NCBI GenBank assembly: GCA_022775045.1
Contig: JALFLB010000033.1
Location: 1-45,465, forward strand
DNA length: 45,465 nucleotides
Source of the DNA: Agathobacter sp.
GTDB lineage: Bacteria > Bacillota > Clostridia > Lachnospirales > Lachnospiraceae
Direction of reading: 5' to 3'
This document shows positions 17,607 to 25,988 of the stretch, one piece after another; the stretch's first letter is position 1, and each line of letters begins with the position of its first letter. Made by a program: the position numbers and the translations under genes. A model generated the notes under the pieces. The model was not told where the DNA came from and ran no database searches. It worked only from the letters and a program-made list of their open reading frames with translations.

Positions 17607-17951
17607 TCACTGTCCTCTGCTCTTTAAAATCACATAAGACTCCACTGTAATTTCCAATGAGCATTTAATTCCTTTTTCTATATAAATCTGTTTCTTATCT
17701 GGTATCTCTATCTTATTTCCCTGAATCTTCACAACTCCACTTCCAGATGTCAATAATATAAGATATCCAGCATCACCAAGCTCTACTTCACCAACAGGAA
17801 TCAAACCTTCTTTTTCATATTGAAAATTCGCACTCAAGCCCCGTTTCTGGAATTCATCTGCCCTGTAGCTTTCATACAAATATCCTCTGTTATCACTATG
17901 AATTTCGGGTTCAATAATCCAAACACCCTTTACTATTTCTTCAAACTTCAT
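17607..17951 (-). CDS. Short RmlC-like cupin, probably a catalytically dead dTDP-4-dehydrorhamnose 3,5-epimerase relative
   Basis: Only 114 residues, against about 180-190 for RmlC. The N-terminus is clearly RmlC-like: GVWIIEPEIHSDNRGYLYESYRADEF (residues 9-34). The active-site block with the catalytic histidine (compare AIHFQ in the full-length paralog at 7830-8396) is missing: after residue 45 the sequence jumps to cupin-like strands (SGSGVVKIQGNK). It overlaps rmlB by 4 bp in the position where rmlC normally sits. I read it as an internally shortened rmlC, with no rmlD in the window, so dTDP-rhamnose is probably not made. It may instead have a binding role or be drifting to pseudogene; the frame is intact and translationally coupled. 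Confidence 0.65.
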   Translation of the reverse strand: MKFEEIVKGVWIIEPEIHSDNRGYLYESYRADEFQKRGLSANFQYEKEGLIPVGEVELGDAGYLILLTSGSGVVKIQGNKIEIPDKKQIYIEKGIKCSLEITVESYVILKSRGQ

Positions 17952-19024
17952 TTGATCACATCCTTTGCCTTATACATCGACTCGTAGTACTTCTGGTAAT
18001 TTCCACTGGTCACACTGTTCATCCAGTCCTCGTTCTCCAAATACCAGTCAATGGTCAGGACAATGCCCTTCTCGAAAGGAGTTTCCGGATACCAGCCAAG
18101 GTCATTCTTGATCTTTGTGGGATCAATACCATACCGACGGTCATGACCAAGGCGGTCTTCCACATGCTTAATCAGAACCTCGGAAATCCCCTCATCATGC
18201 AGTCTATCATGGAGCTGCTCAATAATAGTCTTAACAATAAAGATATTCGGACGTTCATTATGGCCACCAACGTTATAGACTTCTCCAATCTTTCCGTCAT
18301 TGGCTACCATATCGATAGCCTTACAATGGTCTTCCACATACAGCCAGTCGCGAATCTGCATACCATCGCCGTAGACTGGAAGCTGCTTGTGGTGCTTCAC
18401 ATTATTAATCATCAGCGGAATCAGCTTCTCTGGGAACTGATATGGACCGTAATTGTTAGAGCAACGGGTGATATTGATTGGCATACCATATGTGTCATGA
18501 AATGCCTGTACAAAGTGGTCTGCACTGGCCTTTGAAGAAGAATACGGACTATGAGGGTTGATCGGTGTGGTTTCCATAAAGTAACCTTCTGCTCCCAATG
18601 CACCGTACACTTCATCTGTACTTACCTGAAGGTACTTCTTGCCCTCTTTCCATGTCTTAGAAGCGGCATCATACCAGGCTTCCTTTGCCCTCTGGAGCAG
18701 GTTCACCGTACCCATCACATTGGTCTGAACAAAGATTTCGGGATTGGCAATGGAGCGATCCACATGAGATTCCGCTGCAAAGTTGATGACATAGTCAAAA
18801 TCGTAAGTAGCAAACAGCTTACTCACAAGCTCCTTATCACAGATATCACCCTGGACGAACATGTGCCTCTTATCGCCCTCTACGCCTTTCAGGTTTTCAA
18901 GGTTACCTGCATAAGTGAGCTTATCCAAGTTAACAAGAAGAATATCGTCATACTTCTTAAGCATGTAATAAACAAAATTTGAACCAATAAATCCGGCACA
19001 ACCGGTAATTAAATACTTTTTCAT
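17948..19024 (-). CDS. rfbB: dTDP-glucose 4,6-dehydratase
   Basis: A 358-residue RmlB: NAD-binding [12 protein letters not shown] at 6-17, [12 protein letters not shown] near 84, VSTDEVYG with the catalytic TDE triad, and [11 protein letters not shown] with the YxxxK pair. It makes dTDP-4-keto-6-deoxyglucose, the precursor for the FdtA/FdtB branch here. Start overlaps the end of rmlA (ATGA). The gene is less AT-rich than the glycosyltransferases next to it, consistent with a conserved cassette. Confidence 0.95.
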   Translation of the reverse strand: MKKYLITGCAGFIGSNFVYYMLKKYDDILLVNLDKLTYAGNLENLKGVEGDKRHMFVQGDICDKELVSKLFATYDFDYVINFAAESHVDRSIANPEIFVQTNVMGTVNLLQRAKEAWYDAASKTWKEGKKYLQVSTDEVYGALGAEGYFMETTPINPHSPYSSSKASADHFVQAFHDTYGMPINITRCSNNYGPYQFPEKLIPLMINNVKHHKQLPVYGDGMQIRDWLYVEDHCKAIDMVANDGKIGEVYNVGGHNERPNIFIVKTIIEQLHDRLHDEGISEVLIKHVEDRLGHDRRYGIDPTKIKNDLGWYPETPFEKGIVLTIDWYLENEDWMNSVTSGNYQKYYESMYKAKDVIK

Positions 19025-19908
19025 CTGTGGTATACCTTTCCAATAGCAACAGATCTTAAATGAACTCCATAGGGGCTCTTTCCATATTTCTCTGCTGACT
19101 TTAATAATTTATCTTTATCAATCCATCCAGCTCTAAACGCAATTTCCTCTGGAGCTGAAATCTGAATACTCTGTCTATCTTCAATCATGTGTATGAACTC
19201 AGCAGCCTGTAAAAGGCTTTTCATCGTACCGGTGTCAAACCAAGTCATACCTCTACCAAACACATTTACCTTGAGCGCACCCTCTCGAAGATACATATCA
19301 TTTAATGTTGTAATCTCAAGTTCACCACGAGCACTCGGCTTTACAGCTTTCGCCATCTCAGCAACTCCTGCTGGATAGAAATACAATCCTGTGATGCAGT
19401 AATTTGATTTAGGATTCTGAGGCTTTTCTTCTACAGATAGAACCTTGCCATTCTCATCGAATTCCACAATGCCAAATCGCTCTGGATCTTTTACATAGTA
19501 GCCAAACACAGTGGCTTCTCCATCTAATGCAGTTTTAGCTGCATCTTTCAGTGCTTTACCAAAACCATTTCCATAGAAAATATTGTCTCCAAGAATCATT
19601 GCACATGGTTCATCGCCAATGAACTCTTCACCTATAATGAAAGCTTGAGCCAAGCCATCAGGGGAAACTTGAACCGCATATGAAAGGTTAACGCCAAACT
19701 GACTACCATCACCTAACAAAGCTTCGAAACGAGGAGTATCCACAGGTGTGGAAATAATAAGAATGTCTTTTATTCCAGCAAGCATAAGAGTGCTCAATGG
19801 ATAATAAATCATTGGTTTATCATACACAGGTAAAAGCTGTTTGCTCGTTACCATTGTTAATGGATATAATCTTGTACCTGCACCACCTGCAAGAATAATT
19901 CCTTTCAT
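19021..19908 (-). CDS. rfbA: Glucose-1-phosphate thymidylyltransferase
   Basis: A 295-residue Rml[21 protein letters not shown] (3-22) with the nucleotide-binding signature, [32 protein letters not shown] with metal-binding D, and [12 protein letters not shown]. Catalyses dTTP + glucose-1-phosphate to dTDP-glucose, the first step of the dTDP-3-amino-3,6-dideoxyhexose route. It is the first gene of the variable block; about 440 bp of apparently non-coding sequence and a decayed glycosyltransferase lie upstream. Confidence 0.95.
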   Translation of the reverse strand: MKGIILAGGAGTRLYPLTMVTSKQLLPVYDKPMIYYPLSTLMLAGIKDILIISTPVDTPRFEALLGDGSQFGVNLSYAVQVSPDGLAQAFIIGEEFIGDEPCAMILGDNIFYGNGFGKALKDAAKTALDGEATVFGYYVKDPERFGIVEFDENGKVLSVEEKPQNPKSNYCITGLYFYPAGVAEMAKAVKPSARGELEITTLNDMYLREGALKVNVFGRGMTWFDTGTMKSLLQAAEFIHMIEDRQSIQISAPEEIAFRAGWIDKDKLLKSAEKYGKSPYGVHLRSVAIGKVYHR

Positions 19909-20347
19909 TGTTTTATCGCTCCTCTATAAATTTCTCTCTGTGGCCACCCAGCCACATATATCTCCAATCAACCTCTAACTAATCATCTCTCAGGCTTTTC
20001 TGATAGGTATTTTGTTTAGAGGCAGATTCGTTCCCTTGTTGGATACTTGACCGGTTTTTCTTCTTTTCCCTGATGCCTTGTTGCAATTACCGTTCTTTTC
20101 TCCCACTCAATCCCATCCACCCAGTGTCCTACACCCTTATCCTTACTTCCCTTTTAAACTTCCTACTTAAACCTAATCTTTCAAGGAGTGGTTTAGTAAA
20201 AGTGATGAGAAATAGTACATATAATCTAGTGTGGAAAGAATAAGAAACCAACCGCTAAACCATGACGAGCATACAAATATACAGTGTATATCTTTTTTAG
20301 TGCTTTTTAGTGGGTCTATACCCTGCACTCTTGTGGGGACATCAAAT
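19909..20347. other. Non-coding stretch between rfbA and a decayed glycosyltransferase
   Basis: No convincing gene, promoter or terminator is visible in these 439 bases. Reading frames here have no recognisable protein features. A short stem tgtggc/gccaca lies near 19,940. The stretch reads as leftover sequence from past exchange of the variable capsule genes. Confidence 0.5.
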
Positions 20348-20945
20348 CTACCAGACAATTCTTCGCCAATGGAATGTAAGCATTCCAACCACCCTCGCTA
20401 CCATAATCGGAATTTGCAAAACAATTTCTTCTATTGTTATTAAAATCAGTTTCGGTATCCATCTCAAAAGGCTCCTCATATTTTTCTCTGTATCTATGTA
20501 TGCTGCAAATATTGTCAATCCAATTTGAGCCAAAGCATATCCTGCAAACACCAACGAACAAAACGGAAACATATTCTTGTCTATCAACAAAACCGTGTAA
20601 ATTACCCAAAATATAGGCCCAAGTAACTCAATCACGAACTGATAGCACATTGTTACGAGCCCCAATAGCCCATAATGTGGATTAGCAATCATGTTATAGT
20701 GCTTGATAAGACAATCCATCAATCCCCTTTGCCACCTGTCTCTTTGGTGTAATAACCTTTTAATGCTATGTGGCACTCCGGTATAACAGACAGCAGTTGG
20801 ATCATAAACAATCTGTTTCCCTTTTTTCGGATATAAAACTCTCGCAACAAATAATCCGAATCTTGATAAAAAACATCTTTTTCAGCCACATCTGTGCCCT
20901 GTGGAAGATCTTTGATATCATTTCTTAGAATCAAAATCTCACAAT
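20348..20945 (-). pseudogene. Remnant of a GT2 (PgaC/BcsA-like) membrane glycosyltransferase, N-terminally deleted and frameshifted
   Basis: The C-terminal third of a processive-type GT2 can be read: a first frame gives QDSDYLLREFYIRKK (the ED-containing region), then after a one-base shift the second frame gives KQIVYDPTAVCYTGVP, then the hallmark QRDRWQRG (the QxxRW motif), followed by three to four membrane helices. The shift lies at a run of six A on the coding strand (plus-strand 20,822-20,827); seven would restore a single frame. The N-terminal catalytic half is absent because the conserved sugar-transferase gene ends at 20,960. This is a decayed gene at the border between the conserved and variable capsule blocks. 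Confidence 0.8.
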
Positions 20946-20959
20946 TCGTACATTATTCT

Positions 20960-22411
20960 CTACATTGCCCCTTCATTTACCAAAATACTCTTGACCGTCT
21001 TCAACATAATCTTCAAATCCTGCCCGATACTCCAGTTGTCGATATACTTCGTGTCGAGGTTCACGACTTCCTCGAAGTCCGTGATATTGCTTCGTCCGCT
21101 GACCTGCCACAGTCCGGTGATTCCCGGGCGGAATGCCATGCGTGCGCGGTGATGAGATTCGTATTTCTCCCACTCATCGATTGTCGGCGGTCTTGTGCCT
21201 ACCAGGCTCATATCGCCTTTTAGCACATTGATAAACTGTGGAAATTCATCCAGGCTTGTCCGGCGGATGAACTGGCCGATGCCGGTCTTCTTCGTTCCGT
21301 CCGGAAGGATCTTGTTGCCGATGATGCGCGGATCGAAATCCATCTTAAACATCATGCCATCGCCGATCTTATTCTGGGACATCAGTTCCTTTTTGCGTTC
21401 CTCCGCATCCATGTACATGCTGCGGAACTTATACATCTTGAACTTTCTGCCATTTCTTCCGATCCGCTCCTGCGCAAAGAAGATTGGTCCCGGCGAAGAC
21501 AGATAGATGATGGGTCCGACCACGATCATGATGAGCACCATAAGCAGGCATCCGACCAATCCGCCCGCGATATCGATTGCCCGCTTAAGAAACAACTGTC
21601 TGGCAGAAGCATAATTCATGGTTTTGGTCATGTAGACGACTCCACCGATACGTTCCACGAACTGCTTCGGATCCTCCTGGCTCCGTGTTCTTGCGATCGC
21701 AACGTGCGTGGTGATTCCCATCTGGTTGAAGTCTTCGACCAATTCCATCGGATAGTCTAAATCACTGTTCATAAAAATAAAGATTTCGTCCACCCATTCG
21801 TGGCACACATATTCGACCAAATCCGCATATTTACATACGACCGGAACTCCGGCGGCACTGCCTTCCGCAATGGAGTCGTCGCTTGCAACCACACCGGCGC
21901 AGCGATACGCAGCGTAGTTTTCTCCAACGACTTCCTTGACGCAGCTTCCGAGCCTCTTTCCCGGAGCTACTATAATAATGGTTCGTGCATTTTCACGAAC
22001 TCCTTTTCTTCTAATTCTATACTTCCATAGGCATCTAATCCCGTAGTCAATCACGATATAAAATGGAATCATTAAATAAAATGTGATGCGGGAGTAAATT
22101 GCACTGTCTTTAACTGTAAATAAATAAAAAAGCATCATCGCTTCCATAATGCAAGTATGCTTGAGCACACATTTGAATTCAATGTACCATCCCTTCTTAA
22201 GTACATTCTTAAATGATTCAAATACGACCGCTACAAACACGTCCACAAGCGCATAAATGATTGCGAGATTCGCATACTCGCTCGTTCCGTATGGGTTCGA
22301 CCATCCGAAACGGATCAGATACGCGATGCAGAAGGCAATCTGCGTACATATGATATCCAGAAGGATAAAGTCAAGATGTTTTACCCATCCACTCACCCTT
22401 TTTTTGTACAT
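20960..22411 (-). CDS. Undecaprenyl-phosphate glycosylphosphotransferase (WbaP/CpsE-like initiating transferase)
   Basis: A 483-residue membrane protein with four N-terminal hydrophobic helices, a central CoA-binding-like flavodoxin fold (IIIVAPGKRLGSCVKEVV), a fifth long helix (GGLVGCLLMVLIMIVVGPII) and a full bacterial sugar transferase domain. That domain shows KRAIDIAGG, FFAQERIGRNGRKFKMYKFR, RTSLDEFPQFINVLKGDMS and VGTRPPTIDEWEKY. It would place the first sugar phosphate on undecaprenyl phosphate and start repeat-unit synthesis. The first sugar (glucose, galactose or an amino sugar) cannot be told. The gene is markedly GC-richer than the genes below 20 kb and belongs to the conserved block. 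Confidence 0.92.
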   Translation of the reverse strand: MYKKRVSGWVKHLDFILLDIICTQIAFCIAYLIRFGWSNPYGTSEYANLAIIYALVDVFVAVVFESFKNVLKKGWYIEFKCVLKHTCIMEAMMLFYLFTVKDSAIYSRITFYLMIPFYIVIDYGIRCLWKYRIRRKGVRENARTIIIVAPGKRLGSCVKEVVGENYAAYRCAGVVASDDSIAEGSAAGVPVVCKYADLVEYVCHEWVDEIFIFMNSDLDYPMELVEDFNQMGITTHVAIARTRSQEDPKQFVERIGGVVYMTKTMNYASARQLFLKRAIDIAGGLVGCLLMVLIMIVVGPIIYLSSPGPIFFAQERIGRNGRKFKMYKFRSMYMDAEERKKELMSQNKIGDGMMFKMDFDPRIIGNKILPDGTKKTGIGQFIRRTSLDEFPQFINVLKGDMSLVGTRPPTIDEWEKYESHHRARMAFRPGITGLWQVSGRSNITDFEEVVNLDTKYIDNWSIGQDLKIMLKTVKSILVNEGAM

Positions 22412-22439
22412 TTCCGCTCCATTCCTCCTCTGTATAAGT

Positions 22440-22490
22440 GTTCAGCCCATGCTTTCGCATGAGCTGAACGTTTTGCTGCCGGAGCAGCAA
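22440..22490 (-). promoter_or_regulatory. Two tandem RNA hairpins with UNCG and GNRA tetraloops in the intergenic region
   Basis: On the transcribed (minus) strand, TTGCTGC-TCCG-GCAGCAA (22,490 to 22,473) is followed 3 bases later by GTTCAGCTCATGC-GAAA-GCATGGGCTGAAC (22,469 to 22,440), a 13-bp stem with one G-U pair. UCCG and GAAA are exceptionally stable tetraloops. No U-tract follows either hairpin, so full termination is doubtful. A stabilizing or processing role between the LRR-protein gene and the sugar-transferase gene, or partial termination, fits better. Confidence 0.7.
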
Positions 22491-22509
22491 GTGGCCGGAG
22501 TACATCCAA

Positions 22510-23064
22510 TTACTTGAATGTTCCCTTGAAGCCGGCTGCCTTGAAAGCCTTCTTTAAAGCCTTCTTCTGAGCCTTTGTTGCCTTTGCAGGTAACTGAATT
22601 GTCATCTTCTTGGTGTTAACACCCTTGAAAGCTGTCTTAGAGACAGTGACTTTTGTGCTATTGATCTTAATTGTCTTAAGAGCCTTAGCGCCAGTGAAAG
22701 CCTTGCTTCCGATTGTTGTAATGGTAGCTGGCAGAGATACTGTCTTAGCCTTGTCACAGTTATCAAATGCCTTAGCACCGATAATTGTAACCGTGTAAGA
22801 CACGCCGTTAACGGTTACTGCCTTTGGAACGGTAACTGTTGTCTTGCTCGTCTTGGCGATCTCTGTGATTCTTGCGAATCCCTTCTTTGAAGTGTTTACT
22901 GTAGGTGTGATTCCTGAAGAAGTCTTCTCAGCGGTAGCTCCAGAATTGGTCTCCGTCTTAGGAGCTGTTGCTGGGCTATTTGCAGCATAAGCTGTGCTGA
23001 CAGATCCAAGTAACATGGTTCCTGCAAGAATTCCTACGAGTAACTTCTTAACAAATTTCTGCAT
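22510..23064 (-). CDS. Secreted leucine-rich-repeat (BspA/LRR_5-like) surface protein
   Basis: A 184-residue exported protein. Residues 1-28 are a signal peptide (KK, hydrophobic core VGILAGTMLLGSV, cleavage after AYA). A Thr/Ser/Ala-rich linker follows (30-60), then one to two LRR_5-type repeats: VTIIGAKAFDNCDKAKTVSL, then ITTIGSKAFTGAKALKTI and VSKTAFKGV, and a lysine/alanine-rich basic tail. There is no LPxTG or membrane anchor. A strong SD (AAAGGAGGG) precedes the ATG. It lies between the BY-kinase and the initiating transferase genes, an unusual place for a secreted protein. It may associate with the polymer or wall through its basic tail; function unknown. Confidence 0.82.
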   Translation of the reverse strand: MQKFVKKLLVGILAGTMLLGSVSTAYAANSPATAPKTETNSGATAEKTSSGITPTVNTSKKGFARITEIAKTSKTTVTVPKAVTVNGVSYTVTIIGAKAFDNCDKAKTVSLPATITTIGSKAFTGAKALKTIKINSTKVTVSKTAFKGVNTKKMTIQLPAKATKAQKKALKKAFKAAGFKGTFK

Positions 23065-23145
23065 CGGTATTCCCTCCTTTCCCGAAGTATTTATATGAGA
23101 ACCCGCTCAGGCGAACCGTTGCGAGGTATCTCCGCAGTTTGTGAC

Positions 23146-23910
23146 CTATTTTCTTTTCTTGTCCTTGTGGTCACCATAGTAGCCATATCCGTAACCGTAA
23201 CCGGATTTGCCATAATAATCTTTGCCGTACTTCTTGTAGTAATATCCGCTGCCGGATCCTTCCACACGGCTTAATACGATACCGATCAGCGGGCAGCCGG
23301 CACGCTCCAGCTGACTGATGGAGTTATGTATCATCTTCTTCGGAGTTTCGCCTCCGCGGACAACCAGGATTGCACCGTCACAGAGGGAGCCGATTTTCTC
23401 TCCGTCTGACACCAGATTCAGTGGTGGTGCATCGATGATGACGTAACGATAGTTTTCCGCCAGCTCATTAAGCGAATCCCTGAGGCGTTCGCCCTCAAGC
23501 AGCATGGACGGATTGATTAAATTGTCGGAATTCGGCAGGATATCGCCTTTTCCGATATTTGTATGCAGCACGCACTCATCCAGATTGACTTCATTCGCCA
23601 GATAAAAGGAGGTTCCAAGGATTTTTTTCTTGTCCGCCTGCGTGATCTGGTATTTGTCGATCATAACGCTTTTGCGCAAGTCCATATCGAGCAGAACGGA
23701 CTTTACATCCGCTTCCGCCATCTGTCTCCAAAGCTGCATGGATACGAAGCTTTTTCCTTCATCCGGCACCGTGGAAACAACCATGATTTTTCTGACTTTG
23801 CTTCCCTGGAAGCTTAAGTTGACACGAAGACGGTTGACCGCTTCTTCGATTGCATATGGCAGCTGCGGCATATTATCGATGGTCGCATTATATTTTGGTG
23901 TAAATTCCAT
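23146..23910 (-). CDS. cpsD: Capsular BY-kinase (tyrosine autokinase) CpsD
   Basis: A 254-residue bacterial tyrosine kinase of the Gram-positive split type. Motifs: Walker A region VVSTVPDEGKSF (P-loop K53), Walker A' SVLLDMDLRK (71-80), Walker B YVIIDAPP near 157. The C-terminus from about 222 is a tyrosine cluster (GSGYYYKKYGKDYYG, then GYGYGYGYYGD), the autophosphorylation site, ending basic. With the CpsC partner encoded 2 bp upstream it controls chain length and export. Phospho-tyrosine in the tail is expected to be removed by CpsB, encoded at the operon start. Confidence 0.93.
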   Translation of the reverse strand: MEFTPKYNATIDNMPQLPYAIEEAVNRLRVNLSFQGSKVRKIMVVSTVPDEGKSFVSMQLWRQMAEADVKSVLLDMDLRKSVMIDKYQITQADKKKILGTSFYLANEVNLDECVLHTNIGKGDILPNSDNLINPSMLLEGERLRDSLNELAENYRYVIIDAPPLNLVSDGEKIGSLCDGAILVVRGGETPKKMIHNSISQLERAGCPLIGIVLSRVEGSGSGYYYKKYGKDYYGKSGYGYGYGYYGDHKDKKRK

Positions 23911-23912
23911 GG

Positions 23913-24665
23913 TTATCTTCTCCCTGCCTTCTTATTCTTCGACTTCTTGCCCTTTTTCTTATGCTCTACCGCATCGGAGATCTCATCGAGACTTCCTTCC
24001 GGAATGACGGTCAGCGGCATGACACCGAATTCTTTCTGCACTTCATCCGCCGACTTAACGGTATCATCCTGCAGCATGCGCACAATATAGACGCCACATA
24101 TAATAAGAAGCAGCACAAGCGCTCCGATGATGGTATTCTGTGCCAGATTCGGTGAACTTGCCTCTTCCGGAAGGATGGCATACTCCGCGATATTCGGCGT
24201 GGAAGTCTCCATGACCTTCGGGATATAGGTGACCGTTACATCCGCCACTTCATTGGCGATCTCCTGCGCTTCTTTCGGACTTTCGCTCTCCACGGTTACT
24301 GCCAGAAGACGGGTATTGCCGACCTTCGTGATGCTGACCATATCCTGAAGTTCCTCGTAATCGTAATCGAGTTCCAGATTGTCGATGACTTCATTAAATA
24401 CCGGGCGCAGCTTGATCAACTCCGCATAGTCCTCGGAAAGAGAGGTACCGAGATTCAGATCCGACAGATTCAGCACGCTTTCGCTCGACGCGGACACCAT
24501 ATAAATCTTTGATACCGCGGTATATTTCGGTATAATAAGGAAATGCGTCATACTTCCTGCGAGCAGTCCTCCGATCACGAAGGCAAGGATCAGCCAGCCG
24601 ATCTTCGCCCGCAGATAGTAGAATATTTCCATTAAGTCAATTTCCTGTTCCATTTCCTCTTTCAT
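23913..24665 (-). CDS. cpsC: Wzz-family capsule chain-length regulator and BY-kinase activator CpsC
   Basis: A 250-residue polysaccharide co-polymerase: N-terminal EIDLMEIFYYLRAKIGWLIL (9-28) with the first membrane helix, an extracytoplasmic domain, proline-rich LPEEASSPNLAQN and second helix IIGALVLLLIICGVYIV near 178-195. A lysine-rich cytoplasmic tail ends the protein. It activates the kinase CpsD through its C-terminal segment and sets polymer length. It overlaps the LCP gene by 4 bp. A second possible start five codons in has a closer SD (AGAGGAA), but the first fits coupling. Confidence 0.9.
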   Translation of the reverse strand: MKEEMEQEIDLMEIFYYLRAKIGWLILAFVIGGLLAGSMTHFLIIPKYTAVSKIYMVSASSESVLNLSDLNLGTSLSEDYAELIKLRPVFNEVIDNLELDYDYEELQDMVSITKVGNTRLLAVTVESESPKEAQEIANEVADVTVTYIPKVMETSTPNIAEYAILPEEASSPNLAQNTIIGALVLLLIICGVYIVRMLQDDTVKSADEVQKEFGVMPLTVIPEGSLDEISDAVEHKKKGKKSKNKKAGRR

Positions 24666-25726
24666 TCGTCCGGCTCCTCTTCTGCTGCCCCGATATAAGT
24701 AAGCGGGTACAATGTGTTTATCGTTGTATCCAGCGAATCCTCATCCATATAGAATTCCCAGTGTTCCTGACCGTCTCCCAGCTTCTGTCCGAGCTTCGTC
24801 TCTCCGTCAATCGTGTAGGTTCCCTTCGCTGCAAAATTCCCCATCTGGTTGATCAGCTTCGTTAACGCATTCATGTTGATATCTTCCGTGCTATACGGAT
24901 GCAGACTGTCGTACAGTTTAATAATGAAGTTACTGTCCTTCGCCTGTTTCTCCCGTACCTGTTTTAAGAACGCGTCCAGAAAAAGGCGTTGTCTTCCCAT
25001 TCTCTTTACATTCCGGTCATCCGACATCCCGTATCTTGCATGCATCAGTTTCTCTGCCTGTTCATCGGTGAGTGTCAGCGTCGCTCCTGACTTCATCTGC
25101 GGATCAAGCTCCGTCAGATCCTCCGTAAATGTCATTTTGACACCGTCCACTGCTTCATTCAGCTTGCTCATTGCGCTCATCGAGAGCGCATAATATCCGT
25201 CAATCGGCAATCCTCCAAGCATGTCGCTGACGGTATTCACGGTATTCTCGCAGCTTTGTTTCTTATCGCCACCGTACCAATGTGCGGTACATAACTGTAT
25301 ATTCGCACTTGCGTTGGCGGAGCCATCCGCTTGCATCAGCGGAACCCTCGTGATCGTATCGCGGTTCAGCTGCAGAATTCCATAGGTTTCTTCCTGTTCG
25401 TCAATAACGAGTAACATTAAAGTATCCGCCATCGAGCCCTGATATTCTTCACCGGTGCCACCTTCGTTACCACTGGCATCTGTACCCAGAAACAGATAGG
25501 TTCTAACCGGATGAGTCATCTGATATTCCCTGTTTCCAAGTACAATCGTCGTGTCCTCATCACGCGCCGACACCTGTATCTGGGTATCGGTATAGGCTTC
25601 GGTCAGTTCCTGTCCTGTGTGAACATCTCCTTGCTCCCAATAGCGGATTACAACATATATCAATATGATTGTAAGTATTGCGAATATGATTTCCAACATG
25701 ATTCGCAGTGTCTTGTTCGTCTTCAT
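24662..25726 (-). CDS. LytR-CpsA-Psr (LCP) family cell-wall polysaccharide ligase
   Basis: A 354-residue protein with a single N-terminal membrane helix (IMLEIIFAILTIILIYVVI) and an external LCP domain: TYLFLGTDASG near 76, YQGSMADTLMLLVID near 92, GILQLNRDTI with the conserved arginine, and the late RYGMSDDRNVKRMGRQRLFLDAF. LCP enzymes transfer undecaprenyl-linked glycopolymers to peptidoglycan. Its place second in the operon is normal for Lachnospiraceae capsule loci. About 260 bp of repeat-bearing sequence separates it from cpsB. Confidence 0.9.
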   Translation of the reverse strand: MKTNKTLRIMLEIIFAILTIILIYVVIRYWEQGDVHTGQELTEAYTDTQIQVSARDEDTTIVLGNREYQMTHPVRTYLFLGTDASGNEGGTGEEYQGSMADTLMLLVIDEQEETYGILQLNRDTITRVPLMQADGSANASANIQLCTAHWYGGDKKQSCENTVNTVSDMLGGLPIDGYYALSMSAMSKLNEAVDGVKMTFTEDLTELDPQMKSGATLTLTDEQAEKLMHARYGMSDDRNVKRMGRQRLFLDAFLKQVREKQAKDSNFIIKLYDSLHPYSTEDINMNALTKLINQMGNFAAKGTYTIDGETKLGQKLGDGQEHWEFYMDEDSLDTTINTLYPLTYIGAAEEEPDE

Positions 25727-25775
25727 TTCTAATTCCCTTATCTAATATGATCGTTTTTTAAACTCACGTCTGCTT

Positions 25776-25988
25776 TCAAGTTCGTTTTCTTCCTGCCTGC
25801 TTCCGAATTTTCTTCCGCCAACGCTCCGGCTCTCTTCGACTTTCGGTTTCTCTCAGACTTCGCTCCGGCTCTCTTTTGCTTTCGGTTTCTCTCAGACTTC
25901 GCTTCGGCTCTCTTTTGCTTTCGGTTTCTCCCAGACTTCGCTTCGGCTCTCTTTGGCTTTCGCTTTCTCCTTGCTTAGCCGGCTTTAC
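25776..25988 (-). repeat. 39-bp tandem repeats forming a 70-codon in-frame extension after the cpsB stop
   Basis: Three full 39-bp units (25,830-25,868, 25,869-25,907, 25,908-25,946) and a partial fourth (to 25,982). On the minus strand the sequence stays open in the cpsB frame after its TAG for 70 codons, to a TGA at 25,778-25,776, giving 13-residue repeats PKRSLRETESKRE. Since 39 is a multiple of three, unit gain or loss would keep the frame. There is no start codon with an RBS, so it is probably untranslated or reached only by readthrough. Confidence 0.7.

Noticed and set aside
7830..19908. Complete dTDP-L-rhamnose pathway
   Set aside because: rmlA and rmlB are present, but no rmlD is seen and the cupin next to rmlB lacks the catalytic region.
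20173..20388. Short minus-strand frame near the GT2 remnant as a real gene
   Set aside because: No SD, no protein-like composition, and it lies in decayed sequence.
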